From Streptomyces tuirus (GTDB taxonomy: Bacteria; Actinomycetota; Actinomycetes; Streptomycetales; Streptomycetaceae), in the NCBI GenBank assembly GCA_018195615.1, contig JAGTPG010000001.1:1488001-1552000 (forward strand): 64,000 bases of DNA. Reading direction: 5' to 3'. Each line of letters begins with the position of its first letter. The stretch's first letter is position 1. The notes beneath the pieces were generated by a model. The model was not told the origin of the DNA. It saw nothing but the letters and a program-made list of their open reading frames with translations, and made no database searches. This document shows, piece after piece, positions 36,737 through 45,760 of this stretch. The position numbers and the translations under genes are program-made.

Positions 36737-38227
36737 TCAGGCGCCCGCCAGCACCTCGGCGACCGCCCTCAGGTTCACCCGCCCCCGCCCGTAGGAGCAC
36801 AGCGCTCCGCCCTCCGGCAGCCCGGTGTCGATCCGTACGGCATCGGGCCGCCTGTTCAGCAGCCCGGCACGCAACCGCTCCTGCCAGGGGTGCAGCACGG
36901 CGTCACAGGTGGCGACGACCAGCGGCGCCCCGCCGGCCTCCCGGACGATCCCGTCGGCGAGGGCGTCCGGATCCTCCGGCTCTCCGGTGACCGCCGTACC
37001 CGTGGCGTAGGGGTCGACGTCCCGCAGTGCGGTGAGGAGGTCCTCGCCGCCCCAGTTGAGGGCCGGGTGCGGCGGCGGGAACAGATCGACGAGGTGGGCT
37101 CCGCGCAACGGCTCGGGCACCCCGCCGCCACGACGCACGGCCCGGCGCGCCGCTTCCGGCCCGGCGTTCGCGTCCCAGGCGTGGACCGCCCCGGCCGGAG
37201 CCGCGTACCGCCCGGCGAGGCGCCGCACCCGCCCGGCGGCCTCCCGGACCCGCTCCTCGGGCAGCACACCGGAGCCCAGCGCGTCGAGCACCGCGTCCCG
37301 GCAGGCCAGGGTGGTCTCCAGGTCCGGTACGGCCACGATGACCTGGTCGGCACCGGCGGCGAGGGCGATCCGCGCCCCGGCGGCCTCGCCGTAGCGGTCG
37401 GCTATCGCCTTCATCTCCAGCGCGTCGCTGACCAGGACCCCGTCGAAGTCCAGCTCGTGACGGAGCAGATCACCCAGGATGCGGCGGCTCAGGGTGGCGG
37501 GCCGCTCGGGGTCCAGCGCCGGGAAGACGACATGGGCGCTCATGATCATCGGCACGCCCGCGGCCACGGCGGCGCGGAACGGTTCGAGGTCGGCGCGCAG
37601 TTCGTCGTACGACCGCGGATCGACGGCCATGCCGAGATGGCTGTCGGTCTCGGTGCCGCCGTGCCCGGGGAAGTGCTTGGCGCAGGAGGCGATGCCCCGC
37701 TGCTCGGTGGCGGCGATCCAGGCCCGCAGATGCCGGGCGGCGAGCGCGGGCGTGGCACCGAAGGACCGGGTGCGCACGATGGGGTTGCGCGGGTGGTGCT
37801 GGAGGTCGGCGACCGGGGCGTAGGAGACCGTGATGCCGAGCGAGGCCAGATGCCCGGCCAGGGCGTCGGCGCAGCGGGCGGTCAGGGCGGGGTCGTCGGC
37901 GACGCCGAGCGCGAAGGATCCGGGTGTCTCGGGAGCTCCGGCGCCCACCAGGTGCCCGATCCCGCCGCCCTCGTTGTCGATGCCCACGAGCAGGTCCGGC
38001 CGAACGGCCCGCAGCTCGTCGGTGAGCCGCCGCACCTGCTCCGCGTCCCGCACGTTGCGGGTGAAGAGGATGACCCCGCCGAGCCCCCGGTCGACGAGCC
38101 GCTTGAGCTCGTCCGGAACGCCCGCCGTCCCGTCGAACCCGGCGACGAGACAGCGGTGGGCGGCCTCGTCGAGGTCGACGGGAAGGGCGGCGGGGCGTGC
38201 GGGCGTGGAGGAGGTCACCTCGGACAT
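36737..38227 (-). CDS. GH3 beta-N-acetylhexosaminidase, NagZ type
   Basis: A 496-residue enzyme with the NagZ signature KHFPGHGGTETDSH, which supplies the catalytic His on a flexible loop, and the nucleophile Asp in DGVLVSDALEMKAI. No signal peptide is visible, so it should act in the cytoplasm on GlcNAc-terminated saccharides. A further 140-residue alpha/beta domain follows the barrel. ATG 38227 has an AGAGG upstream, and a copy of the regulon motif lies 35-52 bases upstream. Some NagZ-type enzymes are phosphorylases rather than hydrolases; the choice is not visible here. Confidence 0.9.
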   Translation of the reverse strand: MSEVTSSTPARPAALPVDLDEAAHRCLVAGFDGTAGVPDELKRLVDRGLGGVILFTRNVRDAEQVRRLTDELRAVRPDLLVGIDNEGGGIGHLVGAGAPETPGSFALGVADDPALTARCADALAGHLASLGITVSYAPVADLQHHPRNPIVRTRSFGATPALAARHLRAWIAATEQRGIASCAKHFPGHGGTETDSHLGMAVDPRSYDELRADLEPFRAAVAAGVPMIMSAHVVFPALDPERPATLSRRILGDLLRHELDFDGVLVSDALEMKAIADRYGEAAGARIALAAGADQVIVAVPDLETTLACRDAVLDALGSGVLPEERVREAAGRVRRLAGRYAAPAGAVHAWDANAGPEAARRAVRRGGGVPEPLRGAHLVDLFPPPHPALNWGGEDLLTALRDVDPYATGTAVTGEPEDPDALADGIVREAGGAPLVVATCDAVLHPWQERLRAGLLNRRPDAVRIDTGLPEGGALCSYGRGRVNLRAVAEVLAGA

Positions 38228-38261
38228 CCTCTGGCTCGCTCAGCCAAAAGTCAACGGAGCC

Positions 38262-38279
38262 GTGATTCGCTGATTCAGC
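38262..38279 (+). promoter_or_regulatory. RpiR-regulon-like motif upstream of the NagZ-type GH3
   Basis: GTGATTCGCTGATTCAGC, 12 of 18 match to the reference copy and 13 of 18 to the copy before GH84; both outer halves (GTGATT and ATTCAGC) are kept. Confidence 0.45.
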
Positions 38280-38318
38280 TCACCCCACGCTGCGGAAGGC
38301 GGCGAACCCGTCCGCTCC

Positions 38319-38726
38319 TCAGCCCTCCGCGGGCGTCAGCCGCAACGCGATGCTGTTGATGCAGTACCGCTGGTCCGTGGGCGTCGGGTAACCCTCACCC
38401 TCGAACACATGCCCGAGATGCGAGCCGCAGCGTGCGCAGCGCACCTCGGTGCGCACCATGCCGTGCGAACGGTCCTCGATCAGCTCCACCGCGTCGGTGT
38501 CCTTCGGGTCGAAGAAGGACGGCCAGCCGCAGTGCGACTCGAACTTCGTGGCCGAGGTGAACAGCTCCGCGCCGCAGGCGCGGCAGGAGTAGACGCCCTG
38601 GGTCTTGGTGTCGGTGTACTCACCGGTGAAGGCGGGCTCCGTCGCCGCCTGGCGCAGCACCGCGTACTCGCCGGGGCTGAGCTCCGCGCGCCACTGCTCG
38701 TCCGGCTTCTCGACGTCGTACGGCAT
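38319..38726 (-). CDS. msrB: Peptide-methionine (R)-S-oxide reductase MsrB
   Basis: A 135-residue cytoplasmic repair enzyme that reduces the R epimer of methionine sulfoxide in proteins with thioredoxin. Structural zinc CxxC pairs are CRACG and CARCG; the catalytic Cys is in RYCINSIALR; HCGWPSF and GHVFEGEG line the site. Fourteen bases separate it from murC, so co-transcription is likely. Confidence 0.96.
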   Translation of the reverse strand: MPYDVEKPDEQWRAELSPGEYAVLRQAATEPAFTGEYTDTKTQGVYSCRACGAELFTSATKFESHCGWPSFFDPKDTDAVELIEDRSHGMVRTEVRCARCGSHLGHVFEGEGYPTPTDQRYCINSIALRLTPAEG

Positions 38727-38740
38727 GAGCCTCCAGCCCC

Positions 38741-40131
38741 TCAGTTCGACAGACGGTCCAGGATGCGCGGGCCGAGGTCGGTGACGTCGCCCGCTCCCAT
38801 GGTGAGAACGAGATCCCCAGGCTTCGCCATTCCCGCGATCACCGAGGGCACGTCCGCCTTGTCGTGCACGGGCGTGACGTCCGCGCCGGCCGCCCGGGCC
38901 GCCTCGATGATGAGCTCGCTGGTCACGCCGGGGATCGGGTCCTCACGGGCCGGGTAGATGTCCAGCACGACGGAGGCGTCCGCGAGGGCCAGCGACTGGC
39001 CCATCTCCTTGCCGAGCTCCTGCGTCCGCGAGAACAGGTGCGGCTGGAAGACGACCAGGATGCGGGAGTCGCCCGCCGCCGCGCGCATCGCCTCCAGGTC
39101 GGCCGTCATCTCCGTGGGGTGGTGGGCGTAGGAGTCGATCACCTGCACGCCCGCGGCCTCGCCCTTCAGCTGGAGCCGCCGCTTCACGCCCGTGTACGCC
39201 GCCAGCGCCGGGGCCAGCTCCTCGGCGGGGACGCCGAGCGCGACGCCCGCCGCGAGGGCGGCCACCGCGTTGTGCGCGTAGTGGCGGCCGGGGACGGACA
39301 CCGTGAAGGTCAGCTCCTTGCCCTCCAGCACCACGGTGACCTCGCTCTTCAGGCCCTGCGGCACGACCGACAGGACGCGCACGGCGGCATCCGGCGACTC
39401 GCCGTACGTCACCACCCGCACTCCACGCCCCGCGACCCGGCGCGTCAGCTCCCGGGCACCTTCGTGGTCGGCGGCGATCACCAGCGTGCCGCCCTCGGTG
39501 ACGCGGTCCACGAACGTCTCGAACGACTCGTAGATCTCGTCCATCGAGGCGTAGTTGGCGTGGTGGTCCAGCTCGACGTTGAGGACGATCGCGACCTCGG
39601 GCGCGTACTTGTGGAAGCTGCGGTCCGACTCGTCCGCCTCGGCGACGAAGATCTCGCCCTCGCCGTGCAGCGCGTTGGAGCCGGGCGCGTCCAGGTCGCC
39701 ACCGATCGCGTACGAGGGCTTCAGGCCCAGCTCGCCCAGCGACACCGCCAGCATCGAGGTGGTGGTCGTCTTGCCGTGCGTACCGGCGACCGCGATCGGC
39801 CGCAGCCCGTCCATCAGCGCGGCGAGCGCGTCGGACCGGTGCACCACCGGAACGCCCAGCTCGGCCGCGCGGGCCAGCTCGGGGTTGTCCTGCCGGATCG
39901 CCGACGACACGACCACACAGCTGGCGTCGTCGGCCAGGTGCTCCGCGGCGTGCCCGATGTGCACCGTCACACCCAGCGCCCGCAGCGCCTCGGCCGTCGC
40001 CGACTCCTTGGCGTCGCTGCCGGCCACGACGGCCCCGCGCTGCGCGAGGATCTTGGCGATGCCCGACATCCCGGCCCCACCGACACCGATGAAGTGCGGT
40101 CGGTCCATGGCGGGGGAAGGCCGGGTGCCAT
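38741..40131 (-). CDS. murC: UDP-N-acetylmuramate--L-alanine ligase MurC (shift near start)
   Basis: Adds L-Ala to UDP-MurNAc in peptidoglycan synthesis. Seen are the Rossmann start HFIGVGGAGMSGIAKIL, the ATP loop VAGTHGKTTTTSML, EADESDRSF and the C-terminal domain YAHHPTEM. The N-terminus expected for Streptomyces (MAPGLP...) begins at ATG 40131 with GGAG upstream, but one base appears missing between 40111 and 40120; without repair the in-frame start is ATG 40108 (MDRPHFIG). Both give a full catalytic enzyme. Confidence 0.93.
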
Positions 40132-40216
40132 GCGAATCTCCAAGATCGGGTGACGACGGTGAGCGCACACAGCCTATTTCAGGAGCGCGCGGGACCGCGC
40201 CGACCCCGACCCGCCC

Positions 40217-40689
40217 CTACGCCTTACTGTGCGAAAACAGCTTCAACACCGGCACTCCCACCTTGTGCCTCGCCCTCGAAGCCCAGTCCCGATGAAAGAA
40301 CTCCTCCACGTAGTGGGGGTCGGTCAGCACGATGACCTCGTCCGCACCGGCCTCCTCGACCAGGGCCTTCAGCGCGTCCAGCGGATGATCCTCGATCAGC
40401 CGCCCCTCGGCCGGGCTCCCGGACGCCCGCAGCGCCGCGAGGGAGACCTCCAGCGCCCGCTGCCCGACGCTCAGCGCCTCCTCACCCTCCGGTGTCTCCC
40501 CTCACGGACGGCGTCGTCGAGTTCGCCGAGCGCGACGTCGTCGATGGCGCGCAGCAGCCGGTCGGCCTGCTCGCCGCGCGGCTGGAGCAGCACCTGGAAG
40601 GAGACTCCCTCCTCCCCGTGCAAGGTGGTGACGAACTCCACGTCGGCGGACGTCAGGGCCTTTTCGATCATCAATACGCTTGTGAACAC
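40217..40689 (-). CDS. Conserved 157-residue UspA-like protein of unknown function (1-base frameshift)
   Basis: Pieces join as VFTSVLMIEKALTSADVEFV ... LDDAVREG | ETPEGEEALSVGQRALEV ... ADEVIVLTDPHYVEEFFHRD ... PVLKLFSHSKA. One base is missing near 40497. It looks like a small alpha/beta sandwich and is found next to murC/msrB in streptomycetes; from memory it has been labelled indole-3-glycerol phosphate synthase, which the sequence does not support. GTG 40689 gives the conserved N-terminus. Confidence 0.8.
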
Positions 40690-40859
40690 ACCAGGCGCCC
40701 CTTCTGCTCCGGGGGCTTGTGGCCCCACTCCTTCGTGGGCCGTGCCGGGCCCTGCGGAAACCATCCTGCCCGTGTTCGCACGGGTACTGCCGGATCCAGT
40801 GTGGCCCTCCGGCCTGCCGACCGCCGACACCTGTACCCCGTGGCGCGCGGTTCAGTACG

Positions 40860-41662
40860 TCAGGACCGCGCGTACCTCGTGAACAGGAAGCCGTCCTCCT
40901 CCAGCATCGACACCAGGCCCAAGCGCTGCGGCACCGTGACCGCGGGCCCTCCCGCGATGCGCTGCGCGTCGCCCGCGGTGAGCATCGGGGAGACGGTCAG
41001 GCAGAGCTCGTCGAGCACGCCGGCCGCCACCAGCTGCCCGAGCAGCCGCGGGCCGCCCTCGGTCAGCAGCCGGGTGTGGCCGAGGCCGGCGAGAGCCTGG
41101 ACGGCACGGGCCGGGTCCACGCCGATGCCGTCCCCGGCGGCCAGCACCCGCGCGCCCGCCTTCTCGGCGGCGGCGACGCGGTCCGGGGCGGCCGAGGCTC
41201 CTGTGAGGATCAGGGTGGGCACCAGGGGCGAGGTGAACAGCGGGAGCGAGAAGTCCAGGTCCAGGCTGGCGGTGACCACCGCGATCGCGGGCGCGGGGGC
41301 CTGACCGGCCGCCTCCCGCATCGCCGCGAAGTCGGCACGCGCGCGGGCCGGGCGGTACCCCTCCCGGCGCACGGTCTCCGCGCCGACGACCACGACGTCC
41401 GCCAGCGCCCGCAGCGTGCCGAAGATCCGCATGTCGGCGGCTGTCGAGATGGGCTGCGAACGACCGTCGTGCTGGGCGGCCCCGTCCAGCGTGGACACCA
41501 TGTTGGCGCGCAGCCACGGCAGCCGGCCCTCGGGCCCGGCTCGGGATACGCGTACGCGGCGGCCAGCTCGTCCAGGCCCCACTCCCGCCCGGCGGCGTCC
41601 ACCGCCCCCTCACCGGGGGCCGGAGCTGCTGTTTCATCGGTCACAGGGAACAGGCGTCGCAT
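40860..41662 (-). CDS. RibD C-terminal / dihydrofolate-reductase-like pyrimidine reductase (1-base frameshift)
   Basis: About 267 residues after repair near 41545. It starts MRRLFPVTDETAAPAPGEGA and continues into LPWLRANMVSTLDGAAQHDG, RIFGTLRALADVVVVGAETV, LLTEGGPRLLGQLVAAGVLD, the NADPH-binding RibD_C fold. Such proteins reduce ribosylaminopyrimidines in riboflavin or related pathways; lacking a deaminase domain and a rib operon, the substrate is uncertain. It is divergent from zapE. Confidence 0.88.
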
Positions 41663-41699
41663 GCCGTGCAGTGTTCCACGCCCCGTAGCATGGTGAACC

Positions 41700-42800
41700 G
41701 TGTCCTCTTCCCCCGCCCCCTCCGGTACCGGCCCGATAGCCGACGCGGCCCCGCTCTCCCTGTGCGCCCGTGAGCCGCACGTTCCCGCGGACCGGCTGGT
41801 CGCCGAGATGGTGCCGCCGCCCCGGTTCGACTCGGTGCGCTTCAGCACGTACATCCCGGACCCGAACCAGCCCAGCCAGACGGAGGCCGTCCGGGTCCTG
41901 GAGGGCTTCGCCGGGAGTCTCGGCCAGGGCACGGGCGGTTCCGGCAAGCGGCGGCTGTTCGGGTTCGGCAAGGCACCGAAGAAGGCCCCGGCCGGCCCGC
42001 GCGGCGTCTACCTCGACGGCGGCTACGGCGTCGGCAAGACCCACCTGCTGGCGTCGCTGTGGCACGCCACCCCCGCCGAGCCCGAGCTCAAGGCCTTCGG
42101 CACCTTCGTGGAGCTGACCAACCTGGTCGGCGCGCTCGGGTTCCAGCAGACCGTCCAGACCCTGTCCGGCCACCGCCTGCTGTGCATCGACGAGTTCGAG
42201 CTCGACGACCCCGGGGACACCGTCCTGGTCTCCACCCTGCTCGGCAGGCTCGTCGACGCGGGCGTGGCGCTCGCCGCCACCTCCAACACGCTGCCGGGCA
42301 AGCTCGGCGAGGGCAGGTTCGCCGCGGCCGACTTCCTGCGCGAGATCCAGGGCCTGTCGGCGCACTTCCGCCCCCTGCGCATCGACGGCGAGGACTACCG
42401 CCACCGGGGCCTGCCCGAGGCGCCGCCGCCGTTCTCCGACGAACAGGTGACCGAGGCGGCACACGCCACCGAGGGCGCCTCGCTCGACTCGTTCTCGCCC
42501 CTCCTGGAGCATCTCGCCCGGGTCCACCCCAGCCGGTACGGCGCTCTGACCGACGGAATCGAGGCCGTGTGCCTCACCGGCGTGCGGCCGGTTCCGGACC
42601 AGTCGACGGCCCTCAGGCTGGTCGTTCTCGCGGACCGGCTCTATGACCGCGAGGTGCCCGTGATGGCCTCGGGTCTGCCCTTCGACCAGCTGTTCAGTGA
42701 GGAGATGCTGAACGGCGGCTACCGCAAGAAGTACTTCCGGGCCATCTCCCGGCTCACCGCGCTGGCCCGCGACGCGGGCCGACTCGCGAACTCCCGGTAA
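41700..42800 (+). CDS. zapE: Cell division protein ZapE (AFG1-like ATPase)
   Basis: A 366-residue AAA+ ATPase. Walker A is DGGYGVGKTHLLASL, Walker B LLCIDEFELDDPGD, sensor AATSNTLP; FSTYIPDPNQPSQTEAVRVL near the N-terminus is also typical. In gamma-proteobacteria ZapE acts on FtsZ rings; the actinobacterial role is less clear. GTG start at 41700, 37 bases from the divergent reductase. Confidence 0.93.
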   Translation: MSSSPAPSGTGPIADAAPLSLCAREPHVPADRLVAEMVPPPRFDSVRFSTYIPDPNQPSQTEAVRVLEGFAGSLGQGTGGSGKRRLFGFGKAPKKAPAGPRGVYLDGGYGVGKTHLLASLWHATPAEPELKAFGTFVELTNLVGALGFQQTVQTLSGHRLLCIDEFELDDPGDTVLVSTLLGRLVDAGVALAATSNTLPGKLGEGRFAAADFLREIQGLSAHFRPLRIDGEDYRHRGLPEAPPPFSDEQVTEAAHATEGASLDSFSPLLEHLARVHPSRYGALTDGIEAVCLTGVRPVPDQSTALRLVVLADRLYDREVPVMASGLPFDQLFSEEMLNGGYRKKYFRAISRLTALARDAGRLANSR

Positions 42801-42897
42801 CCCACAACTCCATTACCGCGCCAACTGTCGTGCGACAAGGGCCTGTTCAAGCCAGCCCACCTACAGTTTTCAGGCTCTCTTCAGCTTGAAACGTTAA

Positions 42898-42929
42898 GTT
42901 AACCCTGCAAACGACTTTGCAGGGTTAAC
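42898..42929 (+). terminator. Strong hairpin after zapE
   Basis: Perfect 14-bp stem (GTTAACCCTGCAAA and its complement) with a CGAC loop, about 97 bases downstream of the zapE stop. It is followed by GTGTTTC rather than a clean T-run, so it may be a terminator or mRNA-stabilising structure. Confidence 0.7.
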
Positions 42930-42936
42930 GTGTTTC

Positions 42937-42969
42937 TTGACCAGCCGTTGACCAACCGTTGGTCAGTGC
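42937..42969 (+). promoter_or_regulatory. Tandem/palindromic operator before the secreted protein and carbonic anhydrase genes
   Basis: Two 11-bp direct copies (TTGACCAGCCG, TTGACCAACCG) abut, and the second overlaps a perfect palindrome TGACCAACCGTTGGTCA (42949-42965). The TTGACC at 42948 could be a -35 box with TAGACG 16 bases on as a poor -10. A regulator binding here would control the gene at 43000. Confidence 0.5.
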
Positions 42970-42999
42970 TAGACGTGTGGAGCACCTGAAGGGGGGCGC

Positions 43000-43428
43000 A
43001 TGTATCGAGGTACGACGGCACGGACCGTGGTTTCGATCCTCGCCGCCGTCCTGCTCGCCCTTCAGTTCTTCGCTCCTTCCGCGTCCTTCGCAACCGCGCA
43101 CACGCCCAGTCAAGTCGAGGCCAAGGCTCAGCCCGGAACCAAACCCTCCGGCACGTCCTCGCGTCCCGGAATCAAATTTTCCGGGAAGGCACTGCGCGAC
43201 GAGATCGCCACCTGCCGCGCCGGGCACCACGGGGACCCGACCGGTCCCCTGCGGACCCGTGACCGTTCCCACGCCGCCGACTCCGCGCCCTCGGCGCCCG
43301 AGCGGTCGCCGCTGAGGCACATCCCGCCGACAGCAGAGGAACCGGTCACCCCCGGCGCCGCGCATCAACGCACGTCGAGATCCTCGGCGTCGCACACACC
43401 GGCAGCGCTTCAGGTCTTCCGCTGCTGA
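43000..43428 (+). CDS. Secreted small protein of unknown function
   Basis: A 142-residue protein with a signal peptide (about 1-33: TVVSILAAVLLALQFFAPSA) and a hydrophilic, Pro/Ser/Arg-rich remainder with no recognisable fold; two Cys (CRAGHH and the C-terminal RC). A GGGGGG-rich site precedes ATG 43000. It lies 79 bases before the carbonic anhydrase gene and may share its transcript. Confidence 0.7.
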   Translation: MYRGTTARTVVSILAAVLLALQFFAPSASFATAHTPSQVEAKAQPGTKPSGTSSRPGIKFSGKALRDEIATCRAGHHGDPTGPLRTRDRSHAADSAPSAPERSPLRHIPPTAEEPVTPGAAHQRTSRSSASHTPAALQVFRC

Positions 43429-43507
43429 GGAACAGAGCAGTTCATCCCCATCTCTGTCATGCCCGTCCGACGCGTCCCCACGCGCGCCAGGAGGAGTCAC
43501 CACACTC

Positions 43508-44089
43508 ATGCAACCCCTCATCGACAACGCCCGCATGTTCGGACAGCGCCCTGAGGAGTTCGCCCGCCTCGCCGAGGGCCAGTCCCCCGACGTCCTGTTC
43601 ATCACCTGCTCCGACTCCAGGGTCGTACCGGCCCTGATCACGGGCGCCCGGCCCGGCGAGCTCTTCGAGCTGCGCACCGCGGGCAACGTCGTCCCGCCGC
43701 ACGCCATCGAGCACCCCACGTCGGAAGCGGCCACGATCGAATACGCCGTGGAGGTCCTCGGCGTGAAGGACATCGTGGTCTGCGGCCACTCTCACTGCGG
43801 CGCCGTCGGCGCGGTGGTGCGGGGCGACGACCTCACCGCCGTACCCGCCGTGCGCGACTGGCTCGCGCACGCCTGCGACGAGCCCAAGTGCTCGGACCCG
43901 ACCGACAAGACGGTCACCGAAGCTGTGCAGAACCACGTCCTCACCCAGGTGGAGCGACTGCGCTCCTACCCGTGCGTCGAGAGCCGTTTGACGGACGGCC
44001 GGCTCCGGCTGCACGCATGGTTCTACGAAGTGCACACCGGAACCGTGCGGGAACACCGCGCGGAGACCGACACCTTCGAGAGCCTGTGA
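43508..44089 (+). CDS. Beta-carbonic anhydrase
   Basis: A 193-residue cytoplasmic zinc enzyme interconverting CO2 and bicarbonate. Zinc ligands and catalytic dyad are visible: CSDSR (first Cys, Asp-Arg dyad) and GHSHCGAVGA (His and second Cys). AGGAGG lies 13 bases before ATG 43508. The SulP transporter gene starts 8 bases after its stop, pointing to a bicarbonate-supply operon. Confidence 0.95.
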   Translation: MQPLIDNARMFGQRPEEFARLAEGQSPDVLFITCSDSRVVPALITGARPGELFELRTAGNVVPPHAIEHPTSEAATIEYAVEVLGVKDIVVCGHSHCGAVGAVVRGDDLTAVPAVRDWLAHACDEPKCSDPTDKTVTEAVQNHVLTQVERLRSYPCVESRLTDGRLRLHAWFYEVHTGTVREHRAETDTFESL

Positions 44090-44097
44090 GGGACACC

Positions 44098-45588
44098 ATG
44101 ACCAAGTTCCCTTACCTGAGGCAGGACTTCCTCGCCTCCATCGTCGTCTTCCTGGTCGCCGTACCGCTCTGCATCGGCGTGGCCGTCGCCTCCGGCGTCC
44201 CGGCCGAACTCGGCCTGATCACCGGCATCGTGGGCGGTCTCGTCACCGGTCTCATGCGCGGCAGCAGCCTCCAGGTGTCCGGTCCGGCCGCCGGTATGAC
44301 CGTGCTGGTCTTCGAGGCCGTCAGCGAGTTCGGAGTCGCCGCGCTCGGTGTGATCGTGCTGATGGCCGGGCTGCTCCAGCTCGCCATGGGTTTCCTCGGG
44401 ATCGGCCGCTGGTTCCGGGCGATATCCGTGTCCGTCGTCGAGGGCATGCTCTGCGGCATCGGCCTGGTGATCATCGCCGGGCAGATCTACGCGGCGGCGG
44501 GCCTGAAAGCCCCGGAGAGCGGCATCGGCAAGATCGCGGGTCTGCCGGGGGCATTCGCCGACGCCCTCGGCAGCACCGAGGCGCTGACCTCGCTCGCGAT
44601 CGGCGCGGGCGCCATCGCCGTCATCGTGTTCTGGAAGAAGCTGCCGAAGGCCGTGCAGTCCGTGCCGGGCGCCCTCGCGGCGGTGGTCCTCGCCACGGTC
44701 GCCACGCTCGTCTTCAGCCTGCCGGTCGCCACCGTCGAGGTGGAGGGCCTCCTCGGCGTCATCCAGCCGCCCGGGACCGACGCCTTCGCCGAGCTGGCCG
44801 GCCCGGCCATCTGGGGCACCATCATCGCGTTCGCGCTGATCGCCTCCGCGGAGAGCCTGTTCAGCGCGGCGGCCGTGGACCGGCTGCACGACGGTCCGCG
44901 CACCCAGTACAACAAGGAGATGATCGCCCAGGGCGCTGGCAACACCGTGTGCGGTCTGCTCGGCGCGCTGCCGATGACCGCGGTGATCGTCCGCAGCTCC
45001 GCCAACGTTGCCGCGGGTGCGAAGACCAAGGCGTCCCGGGTGCTGCACGGCGTGTGGCTGCTGCTGTTCGCCGCCGCGATGCCGTGGGCGCTGGCACTGA
45101 TCCCGCTGCCCGCCCTCGCCGGCATCCTGGTCCACGCGGGCTGGAAGCTGATCCCGTTCGCCAAGATCGTGCCGCTGTGGCGGGAGCACCGGGGTGAGGC
45201 GCTCATCCTGGTCGTCACCGCCGTGTCGATCGTCGCGGTGAACATGTTCGAGGGCGTGCTCATCGGTCTGGCCCTGTCGGTCGTCAAGACCGCCTGGGAG
45301 GCCTCGCACATCAAGCTCGAGGTCATCGACAAGGGCGCCGGCCCCATCCAGGCGTACCTGTCGGGCAACGCGACGTTCCTGCGGCTGCCGAAGATCCTGG
45401 ACAGCCTGGAGAGCCTGCCGCAGGACCGCCCGGTCGAGCTGAACCTCACGGGCCTGCACCACCTCGACCACGCCTGCCGGACGGCCCTGGAGAACTGGGC
45501 CGCCCGCCACAGCGCGACGGGCACCGAGCCGGTGAAGGTCACGGAGCCGGAGGAGTCTCCGGAGAGCGAGAAAGTGACAGCGGCCTAG
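44098..45588 (+). CDS. SulP-family anion transporter (probable bicarbonate)
   Basis: A 496-residue membrane transporter with about 10-12 TM helices (LASIVVFLVAVPLCIGVAVA at the start; QVSGPAAGMTVLVFEAV is the substrate region) and a C-terminal STAS-like domain (PVELNLTGLHHLDHACRTAL). Related BicA-type proteins carry bicarbonate with sodium, and the coupling to beta-carbonic anhydrase supports this over sulfate. ATG 44098 follows GTGAGGGACACC. Confidence 0.9.
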   Translation: MTKFPYLRQDFLASIVVFLVAVPLCIGVAVASGVPAELGLITGIVGGLVTGLMRGSSLQVSGPAAGMTVLVFEAVSEFGVAALGVIVLMAGLLQLAMGFLGIGRWFRAISVSVVEGMLCGIGLVIIAGQIYAAAGLKAPESGIGKIAGLPGAFADALGSTEALTSLAIGAGAIAVIVFWKKLPKAVQSVPGALAAVVLATVATLVFSLPVATVEVEGLLGVIQPPGTDAFAELAGPAIWGTIIAFALIASAESLFSAAAVDRLHDGPRTQYNKEMIAQGAGNTVCGLLGALPMTAVIVRSSANVAAGAKTKASRVLHGVWLLLFAAAMPWALALIPLPALAGILVHAGWKLIPFAKIVPLWREHRGEALILVVTAVSIVAVNMFEGVLIGLALSVVKTAWEASHIKLEVIDKGAGPIQAYLSGNATFLRLPKILDSLESLPQDRPVELNLTGLHHLDHACRTALENWAARHSATGTEPVKVTEPEESPESEKVTAA

Positions 45589-45617
45589 CGGTCCGGCCGC
45601 ACCACCCGATGCCCCCT

Positions 45618-45652
45618 GGTCCGGGGCGCGCACCCCATGCGCGCCCCGGACC
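45618..45652 (+). terminator. Strong GC hairpin after the SulP gene
   Basis: Perfect 15-bp stem GGTCCGGGGCGCGCA / TGCGCGCCCCGGACC with a 5-base loop, 29 bases after the stop. Typical intergenic terminator of high-GC actinobacteria, without T-run. Confidence 0.8.
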
Positions 45653-45760
45653 GTCGCATGTCCGGCTCCGCCCCGGCGCCCGGGGCATGGCCCTGCGGCC
45701 CGTTCCAGGCATATCGTTACAGGAGCGGACGAAACCTGACCCCTGAACGGGGAGGTCGTC

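Noticed and set aside
42890..42902. AACGTTAA palindrome beside the zapE hairpin as an independent operator
   Set aside because: Short, overlaps the hairpin, and has no partner copy nearby.
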